Shown one piece after another: positions 10,951-23,856 of a stretch of 64,000 bases of DNA. Both the position numbers and the translations under genes were made by a program. Position 1 is the first letter of the stretch. Each line of letters begins with the position of its first letter. The notes under the pieces were generated by a model that worked only from the letters and a program-made list of their open reading frames with translations, ran no database searches and was not told the origin of the DNA. The stretch is from Phyto melanocephala (Eukaryota; Arthropoda; Insecta; Diptera; Rhinophoridae), in NCBI GenBank assembly GCA_941918925.1, contig OW799237.1, positions 11,079,201 through 11,143,200 on the forward strand, read 5' to 3'.

Positions 10951-11513
10951 TTCTGTAGGAACGAATTCGATGAAAACAATTTTTAAGAATTTTTTCTATT
11001 AAATCAAGTTGTGTGTCATGCATGTCACGTTCAATATTGACTTGCAAAGCTTGAAGAGAGTCTGGCTTATTTCAAAAGACCAATGACTTCAAATAGTCCA
11101 ACAAGAAAAATTCTAATGGTGTTAAATCACAACTTCTTGGAGGCCATTCAATATCACAACTTTTTGAAATAATCGAATCTCCAAAATTTTCATGCAATAA
11201 TTCAATTGTTGCATTTGCTGAGTGGCACGTAGCCCACCCGTCTTGTTGGAACCAAATGTTGTCAAGATCAACTTGCTCCAATTTCGGCCATAAAAGGTGG
11301 GTTATAATCGTTCTTTACCGTTCTTCATTGACAGCAACGGAGTTACCAGATTTATTTCGAAAGAAGTACGGACCGATGATTCCAGCAGGCCAAAAACCAC
11401 ACCAAACTGTCAATTTAGGCGAATGTAATGGTTTTTCAAGAATAATTTGTGGATTTTCTTCGCACTAGAATCGACATTTTTGTTTATTTACTGCATCACT
11501 CAGATGAAGGTGA
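10951..11513 (-). pseudogene. Mariner-like transposase relic, DD41-type
   Basis: On the minus strand one frame runs from AHLHLS near 11510 through NKQKCRF, stop, ENPQIILEKPLH, LTVWCGFWPAGIIGPYFFRN, a stop, DLDNIWFQQDGWATCH, then EWPPRSCDLTPLEFFLLDYL and a worn C-terminus (IEKILKNCFHRI). It contains the second catalytic Asp (QQDG), an extra Trp codon directly after it, and Glu at the third catalytic position (TPLE). The N-terminal half, including the helix-turn-helix domains and the first Asp, is missing. The relic stops abruptly at about 11513, where an opposite-strand fragment of a related element begins. Several stops make it inactive. Confidence 0.8.
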
Positions 11514-11690
11514 GCCTTGATTTAGTGGAAAAAGTGCTCGAAAATTGGGTTCATCGAGTACGTTTCTGCAGAAGAAGTCGTGGAGGCCATTTAAATGACG
11601 TTTTATTTAAAACTTATTTGTATCGATTGTACTGCAAATTAAATAAAAAACTTACGAATTTCCTTAACAATTTCTTTTTTTAAATAAATC
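11514..11690 (+). pseudogene. Mariner C-terminal fragment, inverted
   Basis: The plus strand reads DLVEKVLENWVHRVRFC followed by RRSRGGHLNDVLFKT. This is the C-terminal end of a DD41-type mariner transposase. It abuts the minus-strand relic directly, so the two share an internal junction with C-termini pointing outward. The corresponding C-terminus of the minus relic (IEKILKNCFHRI) is homologous but lacks RGGHLND. This looks like an inverted fusion of two copies, or an inversion inside a head-to-head pair. Confidence 0.65.
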
Positions 11691-11699
11691 ATGTCACTT

Positions 11700-12477
11700 T
11701 TATTGGAAAACCTTTCATTATTAAATGTATGTTTGTATATTTTTCGAAGCCATCAAAGTTTTAGTCAATGTTGATTTACATTGTCAGTGTTTTGAGGTTT
11801 TTATTGCTAAAATCATGAAACCTAACATTTGCAAACAATGCTTAGCCAAATAACTTCTCTGGAAAATAAACTACGAATTACATGTATATTCTGGCTTTTT
11901 ATCCTAAACCTACAGTACACACGTACATAGTTTATACTTTTATGCAGAGTAGCGGTTTTGTTACCTTGTTAGCCTTGAAGTTTTACTCTCGTCTCTCTAA
12001 CAATGTTGGTTAGTATGGTGTGGCATTTTAGCTTTTTTTGCTGCATTCGCAAACAAAATGTTAGCAAAGCAATCTTTTCTACAATATTTCATATTTATAG
12101 TAGCAAATAAAAAGGGGGTTTGCAGTGCATCATTTTTGTCATGGGTTGTATTCATTTAAAAAGTTGTATTGAATTAGTTAAAAAAAAAAAATATTAGTAG
12201 CAAGTCAATAGTTATTGATGAAAACTTCTTATTTAGAAAACTTATTATTAAAGCTAAGTTTACACTGCATTAAAAGTCGTTAAATTTTCTGTGCGGGGAT
12301 GGAAAACTCAGTAATTTTTTTTTATGTGATCTCCATTGAAATATCAAATTTTAAGATCTGACTTGAAAGTCCGATAATATAATGAACTCTAAATGACTAT
12401 TTTATTGTTATATTTTTAAATCAAATATTTTATACTTGTTATGAAAAATTAAGTCAGTAGAAATTTTAAATAAAAAA
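11700..12477. other. AT-rich spacer
   Basis: No gene or repeat recognised. Confidence 0.4.
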
Positions 12478-13092
12478 CAAGAAAGAGTGCTATATTCGGC
12501 CGTGCAGAATCTTGTATACCCTTCAAAACGTGTAGTTATGCAAAAAACAATTGTTTGTACAACCATTCATCTCATAAGAAATACGAACATTCATATAAAA
12601 AACATACATGAATGTGCATATATAAACATCCCATTGTAAAATTATAAATTAACGTTTGTGTGTTAAAAAAATAAAAAAAATATTAAATAATAAAAAACTT
12701 AAAAATAATAAAAATAAAAATATAAAAAATATATAAAATAAAAAAAAACAGTTTTTGGCTTATCTGGAATTCGATGCCACATTCACTTAAATCAGTAAAT
12801 ATCCCGTTTGTATGTATGTGTTGTGTGTTGTTGTTGTGAAAAAAAATCGAGGTGGTCGTGGGTTTCTGCTCATATCTCAGTTGGTTATGTACCGATGTTT
12901 CTGATTTTCAATACCGATCGACTTTTGAATATTTCTGATATTCTAATACCTCACCCGGGTCCAAGAGATGTCGGGAAGCATCAAAAAGTTGATTTCAACA
13001 TACACACGGACACACGGACAGACTAAGAGAGCTTAATCGACTCCCCTATTCATAAGCTTTCAGAAAATATATACTTGTGAAGGGTATAAAAA
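12478..13092 (+). repeat. Dispersed repeat with TATACCCTTC / GAAGGGTATA ends
   Basis: It starts with GAAAGAGTGCTATATTCGG and TATACCCTTC and ends with GTGAAGGGTATAAAAA, so the ends are inverted. The 3' half has CTCATATCTCAG, GATTTTCAAT, AGTTGATTTCAACA, then a purine-rich CACGGACAGAC tract; the same order recurs at 39715-39955 and, reversed, at 4085-4330. The centre is A/T simple sequence. The 72-codon frame at 12808-13026 is repeat sequence and not a gene. Confidence 0.65.
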
Positions 13093-14520
13093 TCAATGAA
13101 AATCTATAAGTCATCACGTGTTAATGAAATGCTTTGCCGTTATGGTCAAAATCATTATTACTTATACTCTTAGCGTGTTAAACTAAATGAGAATTATAAA
13201 AATTCATGTATTTTATTGGTTTCTAACAAATTTCGCAATTTTATTGTGTGTGTATGTAAGCAAATTTAGGAAAATAAGTTCTTACGTTTCACATTATAAA
13301 TCAAGTCATTACTAAAATACTTCTTAGTAAGACAGATAATATGTAGTAGTCATTAAAGTGTATTGTTTGGTAAGAACAAGTCATTATCTAGTTTATGCTG
13401 GGATGTTTAATAAAATGTTTTTCATAATAATTTTTTTTTATTTTCAAAGAAAATTATCATATTTTCGCAATGGCCTTAATTAACTGATTAATATGCATTG
13501 ATTTTTTTTTTGCTTCGGTTTATTGCTGCAATAAACTAAAACTATCAATCATCATTTCAAGTGTCATCAGTGGCTTCATCACACAGCATTTTTTTACTAT
13601 TATTTTTGTTAAGAAAAAGTCATTAACGAAAACTGATGGTAAGTATTTTTTTTAACACACCATACTATTGTCGTGTCTTAAACTGCATATCAGTATTTAA
13701 GCTTTAAAATGTTCTGCACTTGGTCAGGCTTTTTAAAAGTTTATTTTCTGTTGCCTTGTGTCTATAACTCATCACAACGTTTATTGTCGCCCGAGGTCAT
13801 TTCAATCCACTGATATGCAGCAATGTGTGTGCATGTGTATGCATGTGCGTGAAAGAGGTATAGAGAGAATGAGTTGTTTTTAATGATTGACCATAAAAAT
13901 GCAGTTTATATTCTTTGTTTAGATCAAGTCAAGTCAAAGTGTTGTCACTACAATACTCAAGGCAAAATATGCAAAAATCTTGAAAATATAAACGACAGTT
14001 TAATAACAAAGATAGAAATAACAGGTATCCATCATCAATGCGAAGTATTTAAATAAATAAAGGCCGACATATTTAAACCGTACTGCAAAATTTTCCAAAG
14101 AAAAATTAAAAAAAAAAAATAATTTTCTTAACAGATTGCATAGAATAGTTGTTAGAATAGCCATACAACACTGGGTAAAGTTTAAGGTCATTTTCAATTT
14201 CTTTAAAAAGTCCTTACTTTATGCTGTTAAAAATCTTTTATTCTACTTCAAGCATTGTTCCTCTCTTCAAACTGTGTCGGTTGCCATAAATGTAGCAATT
14301 GTGACCATGATAATCTGGTAAACTGAAAAGTCATTTAATAAACATCAAGTTGACAAAACAGTTGCAGCTGCAGTTTTCAATGATTGATGATAATTATTAA
14401 AAGAAAAATTTCTTCGATTAAAACCTTAATATTTATGGTTTTCATAAAAAAACAAGTAAAGCTATCAATACATAAAACAAGAAAAAAATTGAAAAATTAG
14501 TGAAAAAAAGTCAAAGTCAG
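13093..14520. other. AT-rich spacer
   Basis: No recognised gene. Short frames at 13874-14056 and 14136-14321 (plus) and 14000-14197 (minus) overlap one another and lack known motifs. Confidence 0.4.
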
Positions 14521-14640
14521 GATTATATTACGGCATTCGAACGCTATCGAATTACATGAATTTTCGAGTTCGTTGTGCTTTTGCTATAGATATTCTTATA
14601 AGAATTTTAAAATTTCTCAAATAATCGAAAACCCTAATTT
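14521..14640 (+). mobile_element. Palindromic MITE, worn copy
   Basis: ATTACGGCATTCGAACG at the left, TTCGAGTTCGTTGTGCTTTTG in the middle and TCTTATAAGAATTTTA on the right match the 4885-5015 element in the same orientation. The right arm is degraded and the GGGGCC end is lost, so it is older than the other two copies. Confidence 0.6.
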
Positions 14641-15359
14641 AGTCTCTTAATTTTGAGAATATTCCTTTAGATCAATTTAGTTTTTCATAACACCTTATTT
14701 CTTGTTATTTATTTCTTTTTCCATTTTCCAATATTCCATAAATCATTTGGCCGTTTGTATCTGTTTCATTTCTCCCATTACGATTGTAACATTTTCAATT
14801 ATAGCGATATCTCGTAATAATTTTTTCATGGTTTTGCTGTGATTTTATTTTATGTTTATAGCCAAGATTTCTTTATTTATATGTTGTACTTTTTTATCTT
14901 TTTTATGGTTGTCATACTAATCCCGTTTTAAAAAGTTAAAGAACCCAGCAAAATGTTTAGAAAAAGAGGAACTGAAATGAAATGTTGGTAAAAATATTCC
15001 ATCCTTTCGATAATTTAGTTTTTAAGTAAATCGCGCAAATCTAGCGCGTGTAAAAACAATCTAAATCTTGCGCGAAAAGCGCTAAATTGACATCGTAGAC
15101 TTAATTGTAAGTGAATAGGAGAAATTAACTAGAATCTTACTACAAATGAACCAGAATCATTGGCGTAGCTACAAATTTTTTCTGGCAGTGGCAAAAGTTT
15201 GAAATTGTTATTCATTAAAACCTTTAATTGTGTTAATTTTATATGTATATTATATGTAAATAGTTATTTTTTTTTAAATTTTTTAAAACAATTCTGGGAT
15301 TTATTTACACCCATGGCCTGGTTGGAAAAAACTTCAACTTAAATGAATTTTTTTAATCA
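14641..15359. other. AT-rich spacer
   Basis: Nothing recognisable. Confidence 0.4.
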
Positions 15360-15520
15360 AAACTAGAACTGAACCATAGTTGAGATATAAATGAAGTAGA
15401 ATTAAACAAAAACTAACCAAAAGCTGAACTAAAAGTAAATTAAAACCGAACCAGCATTGAAATATAATTGTGCTTAAAATGAATTAAAACTGAACTTATA
15501 CTAATCTATAACACTACACA
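15360..15520 (+). repeat. Degenerate outlier of the AACTGAAC repeat
   Basis: Loose, spaced AACTGAACC and AACTGAACT words occur here, like the flanks of the minisatellite at 16370. It looks like a decayed edge of that array, separated from it by about 850 bp. Confidence 0.5.
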
Positions 15521-16369
15521 GCAGCATTTCTGTTGACTAGGTTATGTTACCTCATATAAGTCCAATTTTCGTTGACGATTTTAACTTCTTGATTGAAATT
15601 TCTGTATCAGCTATAGTTGAAAAATATTTTATGGATGTTTTTTTCTTTGACAATAAAACGCTAAGATATTTAAATTTATTAAATTCTTATTTTATGATTT
15701 TTTTGCTTAAGCTGAAGACAGAGAACTATTCTGAGTGCTTCAGCAATAGTCATCTATAATGTGTGCGTTTCTCGCCCCGTTCTTCGGTTAGGTCCACCAA
15801 GATTGGCGGGAAAATATTTTAGATGTTTGAAGTCATTATTTCTAAAGCATCCCTTAACAGTTCCAGAGCTCTGACGAGGTCGCTGAAATCATCTTGGTTG
15901 AATAGGTTTGGTGCTTTCAGGTGACATTTAAAGTCACGATCACTACTATTAGTTTTTACGCCAAATGCATAGGATCCTTTTATTAAGCATCAACTTGAAG
16001 TTCAAGTAATTTTTTAGAACTCAAAATGTGCCTAACGTATGACCCCATTTTTTCGGTTAATGTGAGGTATGTTCACCAAACAAAAATAACAATTGTTTTA
16101 GTGGCTAAAAATTTCAGTATAGATCGTTTATTTGTCGACAAACGTAGAAACTCAACACATTTTCTGTGTACTTTTTGCGGAATCCAAGTTTTGTCTCTCA
16201 TTCACAGTGTATGACAAAAGTAATTTTTGTAAGCCTCTGTCATATTGTAATAGTATTCTTTAAATATTTACTATCAGCAAGTGAAAAAAGAAATAATAAT
16301 TTGGATCAATGACACAAACTTCTCTTGACGATGGCATATCAAATTATATTAAGAAAATTTAATAAAACC
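15521..16369. other. AT-rich segment between repeat blocks
   Basis: No recognised gene. Two short plus-strand frames (15544-15759, 16026-16214) carry no known motif. The segment lies between degenerate and dense parts of the same repeat and could be an insertion that split the array. Confidence 0.35.
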
Positions 16370-17060
16370 GTGCAGTGAAATTGAACTAGAACTGAGTCAA
16401 AATTTAAATAGCACTGAACTAGAATTGAACCAGAACTGTACTAGAACTGAAATATAACTGAGCTAGAACTGAACTAGAACTGAACTAGAACTGAACTAGA
16501 ACTGAACTAGAACTGAACTAGAACTGAAGTAGAACTGAACTAGAACTGAACTAGAACTGAACTAGAACTGAACTAGAACTGAACTAGAACTGAACTATAA
16601 CTGAACTGGAACTGAACTAGAACTGAACTAGAACTGAACTAGAACTGAACTAGAACTGAACTAGAACTGAACTAGAACTGAACTAGAACTGAACTAGAAC
16701 TGAACTAGAACTGAACTAGAACTGAACTAGAACTGAACTAGAACTGAACTAGAACTGAACTAGAACTGAACTAAAACTGAACTAGAACTGAACTAGACCT
16801 GAACTAGAACTGAACTAGAACTGAACTAGAACTGAACTAGAACTGAAATAGAACTGAAATAGAACTGAACTAGAACTGAACTAGAACTGAACTAGAATTG
16901 AACTAGAACTGAACTAGAACTGAATTAGAACTGAACTAGAACTGAACTGAAACTAAACTGAAACTAAACTTAAACTACACAGGAAATGAACCAGCACTGA
17001 ACTATAACTAAAATAGAACTTAACCAGAACTGAACTATAACTGCACTAAAATTTTACCAA
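16370..17060 (+). repeat. 11-bp minisatellite (AACTAGAACTG)n
   Basis: Around 45-50 tandem copies of AACTAGAACTG make a dense core from about 16430 to 16965, with single-base variants (GAAATAG, CTATAAC, CTGGAAC). The unit is itself GAACT + A + GAACT. The edges degrade into loosely spaced AACTGAACC words up to about 17060. Frames are closed by TAG or TAA inside the unit, so it is not coding. Confidence 0.95.
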
Positions 17061-19190
17061 AATAAGTTAAAGTGAATCCTGGCTAAAACTCTATACTTTT
17101 TCTTGCTAAATTCTTTGCTGGGTTTCTTTAATATCTCTTCCTGTCCTTGTTTAGTTCTGGTCTTCAAAAAACGATAAGTATAAGAGCAAATTTAATTTCA
17201 CGCTTGACGCCCTCATTTCCATTTTCTAGATTATTTTCTTTTACTTCATTTCATATTTTTTTATCGTGATTTTATTTTCTTAAACTTTTTGTTATGTTTT
17301 CTCGTTGACAAAACTTCTAAATGTAGCGTGGCCAATAAATTTATTTCTTTCTATTGCCCCTTTTGCTTACTGCTGGCAGGATATAAAGACACCGTTGAAA
17401 ATGTCTAAATAATGCAAAGGAATTTGTTTCCGTTTTTTATTTATTTCTTTAAATTTACTATAGAAATATGTAAAACATGTTAACAAGCTTGTTTTCCATA
17501 TTGTGTATTTATGTGATATTGAACCCTTTTTATATATGGAATTTAAAAAAAAAAATTGTGACAGTTTTATTTGTCTGCAAGAAGGTGGAGGTTTTTTAAA
17601 AAAAGGACCCATAAATTTCATATGGAAATTGCTTGTCAATAAACAATAAAAAATTATGAAAGGACATCAGTATTTATGGAGTTTTTTTTATTGAGCTATA
17701 ATGACAATGGTGGCAACGAGTCCATGTCTTATTTAACGTTTCGTTGGGTTTCACAGTTAAAATGTTAGTTGATGAGATTTAAAGGTGGGGGTTTAGTTTG
17801 AAAAAAACAATATTTTTTAAATAAAAATTTACAATTTCGATTGAGTTCAATTTCGTTAATATTTAAGTATATTTTTGGCCTAGTTTAGCCAGCTTTCTTT
17901 GCAGTTGTTTTTCAGTTTTATTTTAAAAGGCATCATCCACTTTTGAAACTCCAAAAATTTTTTTTAAATATTTTACATTTCAATTACATTTTTATGACTC
18001 TTGTCATAAAGTTGTTGTTTTAATTTGCTTATTTGACAAATTACTCAAAATAATCAAGATCTAAAACAATCACCATTTTTAATTTCTTAATGGCTAGACG
18101 TAAACCAAATCCTTTTGAAATTTACACACATAGCTGCTTCGTCATCCATTTTTTGTTTTCCTGTCAATTCCCATATGAATTTCATAAGAAATTTCTCTAC
18201 CTAATGGCCCTCATTAAACAATCTTTTTCTGTTTATAACGTTTCCTCTGTATTTTGTTGTTGTTACGAAATAATTGATATGACTAAATAAAAACAATAAG
18301 GATGGCAGGGGGTCCTTTATTATCTTAAATAAGTGTTTTTCCACGACGAGTGTTTGCTATTTCTAATCATAACATGTCAACAACCAACCCCTTTAATGCT
18401 GCTCTGCATCACTTTTCGTAGAAAATATATTAAAATTTTTGAGTTGAGGGGGTTGATTTGCAACCCGCTAAAGATTTACATTGCAATGCTTTCTTCTGTT
18501 TTTTTTTGTACATCAATATTTATTATACAGTTTGTTGATTAATCTCTACCCATAAATAAAACACACAGTTTAAGTTAATGAGTCTTGTTGTGGGTGTGTT
18601 TGTGTGGGGTATATGTAGTAGCGGGGGGGTTTTCAAAAATGGGATTAAAACATTTAGTGTAATTGAAAAGAAGTTTGATGTAATGATATATGTTGAATTG
18701 TTAAATTTAAATTTTGTTCTTTTCATGTAATTGTTGTGTTTATACGGTAATTTAGAGAGCTTTGGCATAAATTGTTGTCAAACATTTATTTAAAAATTTT
18801 TCTATGGCAAATTAAAAGGGTGAGTTTTGATGGGAGTTTGAAGGACTTTGTAAAAAAAATTTTAATTTTGTGTATGTATAGACAATTATTTAATGAGAAA
18901 TAAATATTTAAATAAACTGTAAAGAAAAATTATTTGATAAAAGTACAACATTCTTCAGGTCGTAAAAATTTCAAAAGATACAAAACAGACATATAGGAAA
19001 GAAGGGCGTGAAACCGGAAGATGTAATTTTTTTGTTCTTCCATAAAATCCATTCTTTAGTTGCAAGTAGTTGAATAATTACTTTGAGTAGATTCCGTAAG
19101 GTTGGCGAAATAAAAGAAGGTTTTCTTTTGCGGATGGATTGTTAAATGTTAACGTACATTAAAGAAAATGGGTAACTAGGAAAACCGGAG
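17061..19190. other. AT-rich spacer
   Basis: No gene recognised. Short frames at 17367-17639, 18090-18290, 18333-18542 and 18523-18768 have no family motif. Confidence 0.4.
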
Positions 19191-19680
19191 ATATAAATTA
19201 TTACATTAGTCAGATGCTAGCAGAACATGGATAGTTTAGAAAGTAGCCTATATGATGAAGTTCAGGATGACGCAGAGCACACTTTCTTCAATTGCAGTCG
19301 CTGGGCATAAAATCGGGAAAACTTAAGTCATGCGATACAACTGTGTAAAATCTAATAGACAAGATGATAAAGAATGAAAAAAACTGGATTGCCATCTCAA
19401 ATTGCTGTGAAAGTATTTTAAGGACAAAGATAAAGGATCTAAATGAGGACCAAACACGACGGATGATAACTGCCTAAGGATGGGTACAGGTGGGGATTTG
19501 GACGCAAGCTATGGTTCGATGACGGTAGAATGACCGCAAAGGGGAGGTAATGAGAGAGCGTTGCCGAGGAGGATATAGCTCCTGTAGGTAACGAGGAGGG
19601 TTTTTAGTCGGTAGCACCTGGAGTGATCCAGGTGACGTACGTCAAAGCATTAATAATCGTGATACTAAATAGTATCACTA
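19191..19680 (+). pseudogene. R1-like non-LTR retrotransposon, 3' fragment
   Basis: Plus-strand pieces read YYISQMLAEHG, then DDAEHTFFNCSRW, then LIDKMIKNEKNWIAISNCCE and ILRTKIKDLNEDQTR before a stop. This order, especially the His/Cys AEHTFF-C-RW motif after the RT domain, fits the C-terminal end of R1-clade ORF2. Frames shift between the pieces and stops interrupt them, so it is dead. The sequence after the stop (about 19490-19680), less AT-rich than its surroundings, is probably the 3' UTR. No RT core is present; the copy is 5'-truncated, as is usual for LINEs. Confidence 0.75.
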
Positions 19681-20636
19681 AAATATAATATTGCGAGTCT
19701 AGCACTGGGAAAAGACAATTTTTATATAAAGCTTAACTCTTTAATGTTAATCACAGAAGGTGGAAAACAACCCCCAGTATAGCCAGAAGGCTAAACGTCA
19801 AAAATAAGATGAAGCATCTGGCAACTTTAATTTTAAGGAAGTAGATGTATTTGTATACCCTTGTAGCAAGGTATATTAACACTAGGTAGACATAAGTCTA
19901 CAGCTAATCATTGTTTTGTTTATGCATTTCTCTCCCCAAATGTCAAAATTTGTTTACCTTACTTTGTACGTTTACATAAGCATGTACGTATGTATCATAA
20001 ATATTTTTTATTTACTAACATTTTGCTACTACTTTTATCAGCTGTTTAGGGTTTTGTTTTGACATTTAGGAAGTTTGTTGTAGCAACAAAGTACATGGTG
20101 CGTCTATTTTAAATAAAACAACTGCCATCAGTTTGGCGATGAAGCGAAGAATTATGCTTGATTAAAAATATTAATTTGAGCTTAGTAGGCAATTTATCCT
20201 AGCCATTGTTCTAGAAGACAAAGAGGTATGGAAACTTGCTCAAGCTGAAGTTGTTCTTGTTCTTGTTTTAGAGAAAAATACATCGCAAATACTTCTACGT
20301 CGGAGGAGATTGTCGACATTGTACGAACCAAGAGTTATATGTGCGATACGGTGACGTCAAGCGCCAATCTATAGGGGGTGGGGGGTTTTATGAGGATATT
20401 AAATTTTTATGCCCGTTTGTGCACCCTGTATATTTTTATAACAAAATTGATTCGTACAAGTTTTGTAAGAAGTTATTTATTAAGTCAAAACTATTATTGT
20501 TGTTTTGATAAGAAAAATTGTAATTAAATTGCAATTTCAAATTCTAAATTTGAACTACCGATTACTTTGACTGTAAAAAGGTAGAATAACATTAATTTTT
20601 ATTATTGTTTACAGGTTTGTGTTTGACATTTTCTAA
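19681..20636. other. AT-rich spacer
   Basis: No recognised gene. Confidence 0.35.
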
Positions 20637-20930
20637 ATGGGACGCTATAGGCTCGAACAAAATTGTTATTAAAATCTTGCTTCCAAAGTAGAGTCTTTAA
20701 CGAAGCTGTATGGAATTTTTTTGGACAATTTTCGAGAAGAGATGAACTTTCAGTTCAGGTTGTGTGACAATTTGTGTATCGAATTTATGAAAATGGATCA
20801 CTATTAGACAGAGAAACCCACGTAAATTCTTGTTCGAAGAATTCAATCGAAAACATTGCTGCTATGGCTGAGAATCTTCTCAGGAAATGAACATTTCTTG
20901 CACTTCTTTAAAAAGCACAAAAAAAAAAAT
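20637..20930 (+). pseudogene. Mariner N-terminal (helix-turn-helix) relic
   Basis: It opens with GRYRLEQN, and after frameshifts reads RRDELSVQVV, a stop, QFVYRIYENGSLLDRETHVN and SIENIAAMAENLL. This corresponds to the paired helix-turn-helix DNA-binding region of mariner transposases, where a GS-LLDR segment links the two parts and EENIAAVAE starts the second. No catalytic domain follows. It is a 3'-truncated relic. Confidence 0.65.
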
Positions 20931-22934
20931 AAATTTGAGTTAAACGGACGAGGTACTGCCAAGCCAGTCATGATATTGTGATCCATTCTTAAACGAAAAG
21001 GTTCAACCAAATAATTCTAGAGATTTAATACAAATAATCAGTACTTTTTTATAGCCGATTCATATTTAAAAATTTTAAATGGTTAATCCTGTATTTAAAA
21101 TTTTTAATTTTTTCTTTGTAGACAAAAACAGTCTTTAGAAAAAGTAGTTCTCAATAAAATTAAATACGAATTAAAACAACATATTTGATAAGTTGTAAAA
21201 TTATAAAAAAAGTTATAATTATAAAAACTAAAATTTATTTTAAGAACTCTTATTCAGAAAACTTTTATTAAAATAGATTTCAAGTTAATTTTAAATTTTA
21301 TGAATATGGGGTTTGTATTTTAAAATATTTTTCTGCTGTACAAAATTATTCACCATGACAATAGACCTCAAAATAAAAATTTCTCTAAAAACATTATCTT
21401 CAAACATTTAAATTACATTTCATATGTGATGAAAACAGAACAAACGTATTTCTAGTTCACTAACCTATAATACTAAAATATATGTATTTGATGTGAAATA
21501 CTCGCATAATTCTCAAATTCTTATGTGCAAAATTAAACCTTATAAAAAATACATTCAACTCTACTCTAACCCCTAAATATTTGGCTGTAGTCCAATGTTG
21601 CCAGAAAAAAAATATAAAAAATGAAGTATGAAAAAAATCTGCTTAGTTCTGGGAAGCAGCGACGAAAGGATGCATTTTACTACAAAATGTTAATGAACCT
21701 TATTTTAAAATGTGAACTTTTTCTCTCTATTTTAGATTAAGACTTGTGCTGTCTTAAAGCCTGGAAAAAATGCAGTTTTTTATTTGTGATTTTAAAATTT
21801 TGTTAGTGAATATAAAGCACGCACATGCACACACATACATATACAGAAAAATAAAATTGGCGTCTGGTGTATTAACTGTTTAACTAAAGAAAATGTTATT
21901 TATTGTTTAAGGCATACTTTTAGGGATTGTTAGTAGGTTTTAAAGGATTTTAAAATTGGACAAGAATGAGCTGAATTTCCAAGCCATTTAATTTAAAAAT
22001 GGTTTAAGTTAATTTTAAAAGTTAATGACAGTTTAAATAGTGTTTAGGGTTTAAAAGCGGGTTGAAATTAAAGTTTTATAAAGGATTGTCTGTTTAAAAA
22101 ATTTAAATAACAAAATTAACTAAAAACTTAAAGTTGACTTCATTTTTGTCTACAGTAGCAAAATTGAAAATTAAAGATTATCATTTGGAAGTCGATTATT
22201 GAAAAGCCGATTTTAGTGTGGGACTATGAATTTGGGTCATAATGTTAAAAAAATATTTAATCATTTAAGATCAAACTTTATTCAAGGTGCTTAACAATTA
22301 TGTTTTATTAAGCTTTACGAAAATATAAAAATTTTTGGATTAAATAGTTTTTGGGTTTTTTTTCTGGCTAAAGTCCACTTTAATGTTTTATGTAGGAATT
22401 AATTTTTTTATTACAAATAAATTTGATACTTTCAAATCAACGAAATCAACAAATATTGACCTAAACAAATGCAGAAAAAAATTAAAATAAGAAAATTCTG
22501 CCAAAAATATATTCAGAGTCCAGTAAAGTACTAGATTATAGCTAATTGGCACAATTGTACTACAAATCTTAACTATGATCCTAGTGCCAGTAGAGTTTGA
22601 TATCGCACCGATAACATTCGGCTTTTTTATACTTATACATTTTTGAAAACAAAAAACAACAACTGCAGCCAACTTCCGTACCGATCGTTTTGTCATAATT
22701 GGATTTTCCAACTGCAAAGCGTTGCCGTCTCGGTATTTCGGTTTGTTTCGCACAAATTGTATGAACATGAGAATATTTTACAGCCAAAAAACGCTTACCG
22801 GTCTTGTTTAGGTTTGGCTGTAAACAAGAATTGTAAGGTGTTTCCCTGTAAGAACTTCATATTAAGGATATTCCAGAAAAACTTCGATTGATATAAAAGG
22901 GCGTTAATAACAAATGTATAATAATTATAAATAA
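20931..22934. other. AT-rich spacer
   Basis: No gene recognised. The 126-codon minus frame at 22388-22768 and its overlapping frames on both strands show no domain I know. Confidence 0.35.
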
Positions 22935-23345
22935 TTATAAAAAAAGAAAACATTTAATTATGCAATAAAAAATATTGTCAAAATGAAATATTAACGCGGT
23001 TGGCACGGTATCGACACTACAATTTATCATTGATATCTGCTCGATAATATAATTTTTAAAATCTTTAACCTTTGTGGCATTATTGCTGTACAATTTCGAT
23101 CTAAAAAAATCCCACAAAAAATAGTCCGGCAACACTAGACTATTTTTTACAATTCTAATGTATTTAGTTGTCCTCTATGAGAAATCTTTTTATTTTCTTA
23201 GCAGAGATCTATTGTTTATCTTGATGTATCGTAGGTGGCATCATTCTGTTGAAACCACATTATCTCTACGTCTAAATCATAAATTTTGCTGCCACAAAAA
23301 ATTTCGAATCATCTCTAATTTAGAGATTCCTATTGACATATAATA
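22935..23345 (-). pseudogene. Mariner-like transposase relic
   Basis: The minus strand reads IYDLDVEIMWFQQNDATYDTSR (given only as the positions 23216-23293 for the full stretch), which matches the motif around the second catalytic Asp (normally WFQQDGATCHT). It then reads PDYFLWDFFRSKLYSNNA in the region of the third catalytic residue. The canonical WPPRSCDLT block between them is lost or frameshifted. The copy is worn, without visible terminal repeats. Confidence 0.65.
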
Positions 23346-23853
23346 CTTCAAATGTACTCGATGATGCTGTCTCATTATCATCAACTTTAGTTGTTTAAGC
23401 TTTTTACTTGAATAATATTAATTTTTGTTTCAATATGTTGCATTTGCATGTTGTCTGACGCCTTCCTTTACAGCTACTGATGCATCTCAATGAACTTTGA
23501 AAGAACACAACATTATTGGCTTTCTAGAACAGGTGGGAAAATTTAAAAAAAATTACAGCAAAAAAAAAAAACATTTAACAGTGCAGTCAAATGGATTTAA
23601 CTGGCAACAGCTGTGAACATTATCGAACGGATAAATAATTTTTTATGAGATATTAAAATATATTAAATAATTTAAACTTTGCTGCAATTTGATAGTTTAA
23701 ATAAAGTATGACTAAATAATCCGGGTCATTCGTGTTAATATTATTAAATGGCGATGCTACTTTAGACTACAAATAACTAAAACAGTTTTTGCTACCACGC
23801 CATTTGCTTTAGAAACACTTTTTAACAATTTAGGAGAGTAAAGTTTGTTTTCA
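23346..23853. other. AT-rich spacer
   Basis: Nothing recognisable. Confidence 0.4.
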
Positions 23854-23856
23854 TTA

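Noticed and set aside
16370..17060. CRISPR-like array
   Set aside because: Eleven-bp units without spacers in an insect-type genome; it is a minisatellite.
22388..22768. 126-codon minus-strand frame
   Set aside because: No known motif; overlapping frames on both strands are equally open, so openness is not informative.
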